From contig JAUIBE010000024.1 of the NCBI GenBank assembly GCA_030428105.1, positions 1 through 37,928 on the forward strand: a stretch of 37,928 nucleotides of DNA, written 5' to 3'. Source of the DNA: Gammaproteobacteria bacterium. GTDB lineage: Bacteria > Pseudomonadota > Gammaproteobacteria > Xanthomonadales > SZUA-36. A program made the translations under genes and the position numbers. A model generated the notes under the pieces. The model searched no databases. It had not been told where the DNA came from and saw nothing but the letters and a program-made list of their open reading frames with translations. Shown in pieces: positions 34,383 through 37,928 of the stretch. The stretch's first letter is position 1. Each line of letters starts with the position of its first letter.

Positions 34383-35594
34383 ATGCCGGTTTTTGAATAC
34401 AAGGCGGTCGCACCCAGCGGCGAAACAGTGCAGGGCACCATGGAAGCGGTGAGCGTGGACATGGTGATCCTCAAGCTGCAGGAAGCGGGCAATATTCCCC
34501 TGCAAGCCAAGGAGGCCGGCAGTGGTTTCGGGCTTGGCAGCCTGAGCCTGTCACGCAAGGGCATGAACAAGCGCGAAGTGGCGCAGTTCACCCAGCAGCT
34601 CTCGACGCTGCTTGGCGCGGGCCTGCCACTGGATCGCTCGCTGCAGGTTCTCAAGGAGCTGTCGGAAAACGAGCGGGTTGAGCGCACAGTTACCGATATT
34701 CGCGACAAGGTTCGCGAAGGCGGCAGCCTTTCCGACGCGCTGGAAGAGCGCCACGGCACCTTTAGCCGGCTCTACGTCAACATGGTGCGCGCCGGTGAAG
34801 TGGGCGGCACGCTCGACACCACGCTGCTGCGCCTGACCGATTACCTGGAACGCTCGCGCGAGTTGCGCGACAGCGTTATTTCGGCACTGATCTACCCGGT
34901 CATGCTGCTGTTGCTGGCGGCCGGCTCGCTGATCCTGCTGTTGGTGTACGTGATTCCCCAGTTCACACCCATCTTCGAGGAACTGGGCGGCGACCTGCCG
35001 ACCATCACCAAGGTGGTGCTTGGGGCGGCCAGTATTCTGCAAAACTTCTGGTGGGCCATGATTGGCATCACCGTGCTGGTTGTGGTGCAGTTCCGGCGCA
35101 TGCTCGACAGCCAGGAAAAACGCTTCAAGTGGGATACCCGGGTGCTAAAAATGCGCTGGATTGGCGACCTGGTTGGCAAGCTGGAAACCGCGCGCCTGAG
35201 CCGCACGCTGGGAACCCTGCTGACCAATGGCGTACCGCTGCTTTCGGCACTTTCCATCGCGCGCAATGTCATAAGCAACACGGTTCTGCGCAAGGATGTC
35301 GAAGACGCGGCATTGCAGGTCAAGACAGGCGGAAGCCTGGCCCGCAACCTCGCAAGCGGCGGCCGCTTTCCGCGGCTCGCGCTGCAGATGGTCAGCGTGG
35401 GTGAAGAAACGGGCCAGTTGGACGCGATGTTGCTGAAGGTGGCCGACACCTACGATCGCGAGGTGCGCAACACCATCGACCGCCTGCTGTCAGTGTTCAC
35501 CCCGGTGGTGACCATGTTGCTGGCGGCGATGATCGGCACCATCGTGCTGTCGGTGTTGCTGGCGATTCTCAGCATCAACGACCTGGTGGGATAG
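34383..35594 (+). CDS. gspF: GspF, type II secretion inner-membrane platform protein
   Basis: This 403-residue polytopic protein starts nine bases after gspE with MPVFEYKAVAPSGETVQG, the standard GspF opening. Two homologous cytoplasmic domains are visible: REVAQFTQQLSTLLGAGLPLDRSL (about 64-87) and RLSRTLGTLLTNGVPLLSAL (about 271-290). Each is followed by hydrophobic helices, at about 168-191, 222-238 and 370-396. The motifs MVRAGEVGGTLD and MVSVGEETGQLD are family hallmarks. GspF links the GspE ATPase to pseudopilus assembly. The length matches E. coli and Pseudomonas GspF (about 405). Confidence 0.96.
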   Translation: MPVFEYKAVAPSGETVQGTMEAVSVDMVILKLQEAGNIPLQAKEAGSGFGLGSLSLSRKGMNKREVAQFTQQLSTLLGAGLPLDRSLQVLKELSENERVERTVTDIRDKVREGGSLSDALEERHGTFSRLYVNMVRAGEVGGTLDTTLLRLTDYLERSRELRDSVISALIYPVMLLLLAAGSLILLLVYVIPQFTPIFEELGGDLPTITKVVLGAASILQNFWWAMIGITVLVVVQFRRMLDSQEKRFKWDTRVLKMRWIGDLVGKLETARLSRTLGTLLTNGVPLLSALSIARNVISNTVLRKDVEDAALQVKTGGSLARNLASGGRFPRLALQMVSVGEETGQLDAMLLKVADTYDREVRNTIDRLLSVFTPVVTMLLAAMIGTIVLSVLLAILSINDLVG

Positions 35595-35686
35595 CGAGGC
35601 AGGCAAACGGACAATACGGCGCGCAGCGCGCGCAGGTCGCAGTGGGTGGCGACACGTGGGAAAATGGTCCCAAGGAGATTCAACAA
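35595..35686 (+). other. gspF-gspG gap with short GC hairpin
   Basis: The 92-bp gap is the longest inside the gsp operon. It contains a five-base-pair all-GC stem (35619-35623 with 35627-35631, loop CAG) without a T-run, so it is not a terminator. AAGGAG at 35672-35677 is the strongest ribosome-binding site in the operon and serves gspG. Confidence 0.35.
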
Positions 35687-36118
35687 GTGAACATGACAAT
35701 GCAAATCAATCGAAAGAATTCACGCCAGCGTGGCTTTACCCTGGTGGAGCTGCTGCTGGTGCTGGTAATCCTGGCGCTGATCGGCGGTCTCGTGCTGCCC
35801 GGTCTGATCGGCAAAGCCGAGGGCGCCAAGATTCGCGCCGCCTCATCGCAGATCGACCGCATCTCGATGGCGGTGGAAAGCTTCTACCTGGACACCGGCG
35901 GCACCCCGACCAGCCTCGACCAACTGGTTGATGAGCCCGGTGATGCCGATGGCTGGAATGGTCCTTACATCAAGCGCTCAACGTTGAAAGACCCGTGGGG
36001 CCGTGAGTACAGCTACCGTTATCCCGGTGAGCACGGTGACTTTGACATTCTCTCGCTCGGCGCGGATGGCCAGCCAGGCGGCGAAGGCAACAACGCTGAC
36101 ATCACCAGCTGGGAATAG
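35687..36118 (+). CDS. gspG: GspG, major pseudopilin of type II secretion
   Basis: A GTG at 35687, nine bases after AAGGAG, gives 143 residues; the ATG at 35693 is an alternative. The prepilin signal is clear: the leader ends RQRG (G16) and the mature protein starts FTLVE with Glu at +5, then a long hydrophobic helix. GspO peptidase should cut and methylate there. The C-terminal part has the major pseudopilin pattern DPWGREYSYRYPGEHGDFD with an acidic, Gly-rich calcium-type loop (SLGADGQPGGEGN). GspG polymerises into the pseudopilus that pushes substrates through the outer-membrane secretin. The strong ribosome-binding site fits its role as the most abundant component. Confidence 0.95.
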   Translation: MNMTMQINRKNSRQRGFTLVELLLVLVILALIGGLVLPGLIGKAEGAKIRAASSQIDRISMAVESFYLDTGGTPTSLDQLVDEPGDADGWNGPYIKRSTLKDPWGREYSYRYPGEHGDFDILSLGADGQPGGEGNNADITSWE

Positions 36119-36166
36119 GCCGGGTACAACGTTACCAGCAGGCCCTGTTCCGCCCGCGAACCTTTC

Positions 36167-36625
36167 ATGAAGATCCACAGCACCAGGGTCCGCGGCTTCA
36201 CCCTCGTGGAAACCCTCGTGGTGATGGTCATTGCCGCGCTGGTGCTTGCCCTGGTCGGTACTTCCATCTCCCGCAGCGTCAGCGGCGCCGAGATGCGCAC
36301 TGCGGCCAGGAAAATGGCCGCCAATCTTCGCTATACGCGCACCCAGGCAATCCTCAAGAAAGAGGAAAAGGTGTTCATGGTCGATACCGAGGCCAAGACC
36401 TACCAGGCGCCTGATCGCGAGCTGGAGCAACTTCCAGAGGAAATGAACGTGGCCCTTACCACCGCCCGCACGGAACTCACCGGTGAAAACATGGGCGGCA
36501 TCCGCTTCTATCCCGATGGCGGCTCCACCGGTGGTTACATCGAGCTGGAAACCGACAACCGAATTTACAAGGTCAGCGTTGCCTGGCTGACCGGTGAAAC
36601 GGTGGTGGAAAGGCTGGATGACTAG
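36167..36625 (+). CDS. gspH: GspH, minor pseudopilin of type II secretion
   Basis: This 152-residue protein starts MKIHSTRVRG and is cut after G10, giving FTLVE with Glu at +5 and a hydrophobic helix (TLVVMVIAALVLALVGT). The helix continues into EMRTAARKMAANLRYTRTQAI, the classic GspH/FimT region. The C-terminal part (GGIRFYPDGGSTGGYIEL) also fits GspH/FimT. It is one of the pseudopilus tip or minor subunits. Its stop overlaps gspI by 8 bp. Confidence 0.92.
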   Translation: MKIHSTRVRGFTLVETLVVMVIAALVLALVGTSISRSVSGAEMRTAARKMAANLRYTRTQAILKKEEKVFMVDTEAKTYQAPDRELEQLPEEMNVALTTARTELTGENMGGIRFYPDGGSTGGYIELETDNRIYKVSVAWLTGETVVERLDD

Positions 36626-37058
36626 GCTTTCCCAGGTGCGCAAGTCCGGTGGCTTTACGCTGCTGGAGGTGTTGCTGGCGTTCGTGATTTTCTCGATCAG
36701 CTTCGCCGTGGTCCTGCAAATCCTTTCCGGGTCCATTCGCAATACTGCGCGCTCCAAGCAATACACCGAGGTGGCGCTGATCGGGCAGTCCATCATGGAT
36801 ACCGTTGGGCTGGATATTCCGCTTGAATCCGGCACCCAGGCCAGCGGCGAATCGGGTGACTACACCTGGCAGATGGAGATCTTTGATTACCAGCCAGAGG
36901 CCACCGGCGAGTACGGTGGCGACGCCATGGTGCTGGCCGAGCTGACCGGCATCCAGTTGTTGCAGGTGGAGCTGTTCGTAAGCTGGGGCGACCCGGCTGA
37001 AGAGCGCAGCCGCCGCTTTACCACCGTCAAATCGGTCTTGATCAACCGCGGGCCATGA
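36618..37058 (+). CDS. gspI: GspI, minor pseudopilin of type II secretion
   Basis: The ATG at 36618 overlaps the end of gspH and has GGAAAGG upstream, giving 146 residues; a GTG at 36594 is less likely. The prepilin site is KSGG followed by FTLLE with Glu at +5, then VLLAFVIFSISFAVVLQIL. The mature domain (QYTEVALIGQSIMDTVGLD and later LLQVELFVSWGD) fits GspI, which nucleates the GspI-J-K tip complex. Its stop overlaps gspJ as ATGA. Confidence 0.92.
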   Translation: MTRLSQVRKSGGFTLLEVLLAFVIFSISFAVVLQILSGSIRNTARSKQYTEVALIGQSIMDTVGLDIPLESGTQASGESGDYTWQMEIFDYQPEATGEYGGDAMVLAELTGIQLLQVELFVSWGDPAEERSRRFTTVKSVLINRGP

Positions 37059-37798
37059 ATCAATCCAGCAACAAGCCGAATACGCCAAACAAGAGCCGTG
37101 GTTTCACGCTGGTGGAGCTGCTGTTGGCAATCACGCTGCTGAGCATCCTGCTGGCGCTGGCTTATGGCGGTTTCCGCGCCTCCACCCGCGCCACCGATCG
37201 TGGCCAGGACATCCTGCAGGAGAGCAGCCGGCTGCGCCTGGCGCACCAGTTCGTTCACCGCCAGATCAACCAGATGCTGCCGATGTCGTTCTCCAGCCCC
37301 GAGGACGGTGATGTGCCGATGGTGTTCGAGGGCGACACCAACCGCATTCGCTACGTTGGCCCGATGCCCGGCTATCTCGGGTTTGGCGGCCCGCAGGTGC
37401 AAGAGCTGTCCATCGTCGACGGCGACAACGGCATGGCGCTGGTGCTTTCGCATGCCCTGCTGCAGGGCTTTGAAGAGGCAAAGATGACCGAACGCGCGCC
37501 GATCCTGCTGATCGACGGCATAGAAAGCGCCACCTTCATGTTCCAGGGGCGCGATGAACAGGGCGAGCCGGCCTCGTGGGAGACCACCTGGCTCGATACC
37601 CACATTCTGCCCCTGGCGGTTTCACTGCAGATCGAGTTTGACGAGGAAGCCCATATGGGTTGGCCGGAACTGGTCGCCTCGGTGCGAATCGATGGCATGG
37701 CCATTGCAGAGATGCTCGAGGAGGCCGACCTGCGCGCGCCGAGTGAGTACAGCACCACCATCCAGGAACTTATCAACCGCCGGGGGCGCAGCAACTAG
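37055..37798 (+). CDS. gspJ: GspJ, minor pseudopilin of type II secretion
   Basis: This 247-residue pseudopilin starts at ATG 37055. The leader ends NKSRG (G16) and the mature protein begins FTLVE with Glu at +5, then LLLAITLLSILLALAYGGF. The helix runs into ESSRLRLAHQFVHRQINQM, and later strands include TNRIRYVGPMPGYLGFGGPQ. Position and length fit GspJ, part of the tip trimer with GspI and GspK. gspK starts two bases after the stop. Confidence 0.92.
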   Translation: MNQSSNKPNTPNKSRGFTLVELLLAITLLSILLALAYGGFRASTRATDRGQDILQESSRLRLAHQFVHRQINQMLPMSFSSPEDGDVPMVFEGDTNRIRYVGPMPGYLGFGGPQVQELSIVDGDNGMALVLSHALLQGFEEAKMTERAPILLIDGIESATFMFQGRDEQGEPASWETTWLDTHILPLAVSLQIEFDEEAHMGWPELVASVRIDGMAIAEMLEEADLRAPSEYSTTIQELINRRGRSN

Positions 37799-37800
37799 CG

Positions 37801-37928
37801 ATGAGCGCCCGCAACCAACAGGCATGCCCTCAGCGCCAGGCGCCGCTTCGCTTGCAGCGAGGCGTTGCGCTGATCATGGTGTTGTGGGTGCTGCTGCTGG
37901 TAACCATCACCAGCGGCGCGTTCGCGTT
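37801..37928 (+). CDS. gspK: GspK, minor pseudopilin of type II secretion (partial, cut by window edge)
   Basis: Only the first 42 residues are in the window. The leader ends LQRG (G21) and the mature part starts VALIMVLWVLLLVTI, the usual GspK opening. Met rather than Glu stands at +5, as expected for GspK, which caps the pseudopilus tip. The order after gspJ supports the call. The large GspK head domain lies beyond the edge. Confidence 0.9.
   Translation, partial: MSARNQQACPQRQAPLRLQRGVALIMVLWVLLLVTITSGAFA

Noticed and set aside
33363-34505. 380-codon open frame on the minus strand across gspE
   Set aside because: It lies opposite the GspE ATPase core and reads as His/Asp/Gly-rich shadow sequence without domains.
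35619-35631. GC-rich hairpin between gspF and gspG as a terminator
   Set aside because: The stem is only five pairs with a three-base loop and no T-run, and the operon clearly continues.

Overview
The window is a contiguous piece of chromosome from a GC-rich gammaproteobacterium. Almost every gene is a recognisable core gene, tightly packed, with no tRNA, rRNA, CRISPR array, insertion sequence or prophage. Several neighbourhoods are classic gammaproteobacterial ones (divergent pepA / lptFG, valS beside pepA, a holD-like gene then rimI, xerD then dsbC). The cysB/cysG/cysK cluster and a type II secretion operon that begins with gspE rather than gspC resemble Xanthomonadales and related lineages. 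The exact taxon is an inference.

Layout. 1-4299: sulfur assimilation, with partial cysB (-), cysG and cysK (+), closed by the peroxide sensor oxyR (-). 4262-6042: a probably secreted SRPBCC-fold protein (+) convergent with an unrecognised outer-membrane beta-barrel candidate (-). 6153-9456: trpS, trhO and an mscS-type channel (+), convergent with proS (-), followed by a DUF4124 protein (-). 11895-13752: pssA, a holD-like gene and rimI, overlapping (+). 13759-18038: valS and pepA (-). 18263-20424: lptF and lptG (+), convergent with an RDD protein (-). 21006-25992: a TtpC-type TonB energising operon (DUF3450, ttpC, exbB, exbD, tonB, TPR protein), then xerD and dsbC, ending in a strong intrinsic terminator. 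27867-32502: purL and a four-helix membrane protein that resembles exosortase-H-associated proteins. 32571 to the edge: type II secretion genes gspE-F-G-H-I-J and the start of gspK.

How they work together. Three envelope systems stand out. LptF/LptG drive lipopolysaccharide export. The TonB cluster couples proton motive force to outer-membrane transport, with the extra TtpC subunit known from Vibrio TonB2 systems. The Gsp operon builds a type II secretion pseudopilus. DsbC supports disulfide quality control of exported proteins. CysG (siroheme) and CysK supply reduced sulfur under CysB, next to OxyR.

No wholly new system is evident. The points most worth a second look are: a non-canonical CTG start for lptF coupled to a short leader ORF; a GspE that has lost its zinc tetracysteine motif; a perfect palindrome with a consensus -10 in front of gspE; a divergent HolD-like gene together with the absence of holC from its usual place; and the exosortase-H-associated-like protein with no exosortase in view.
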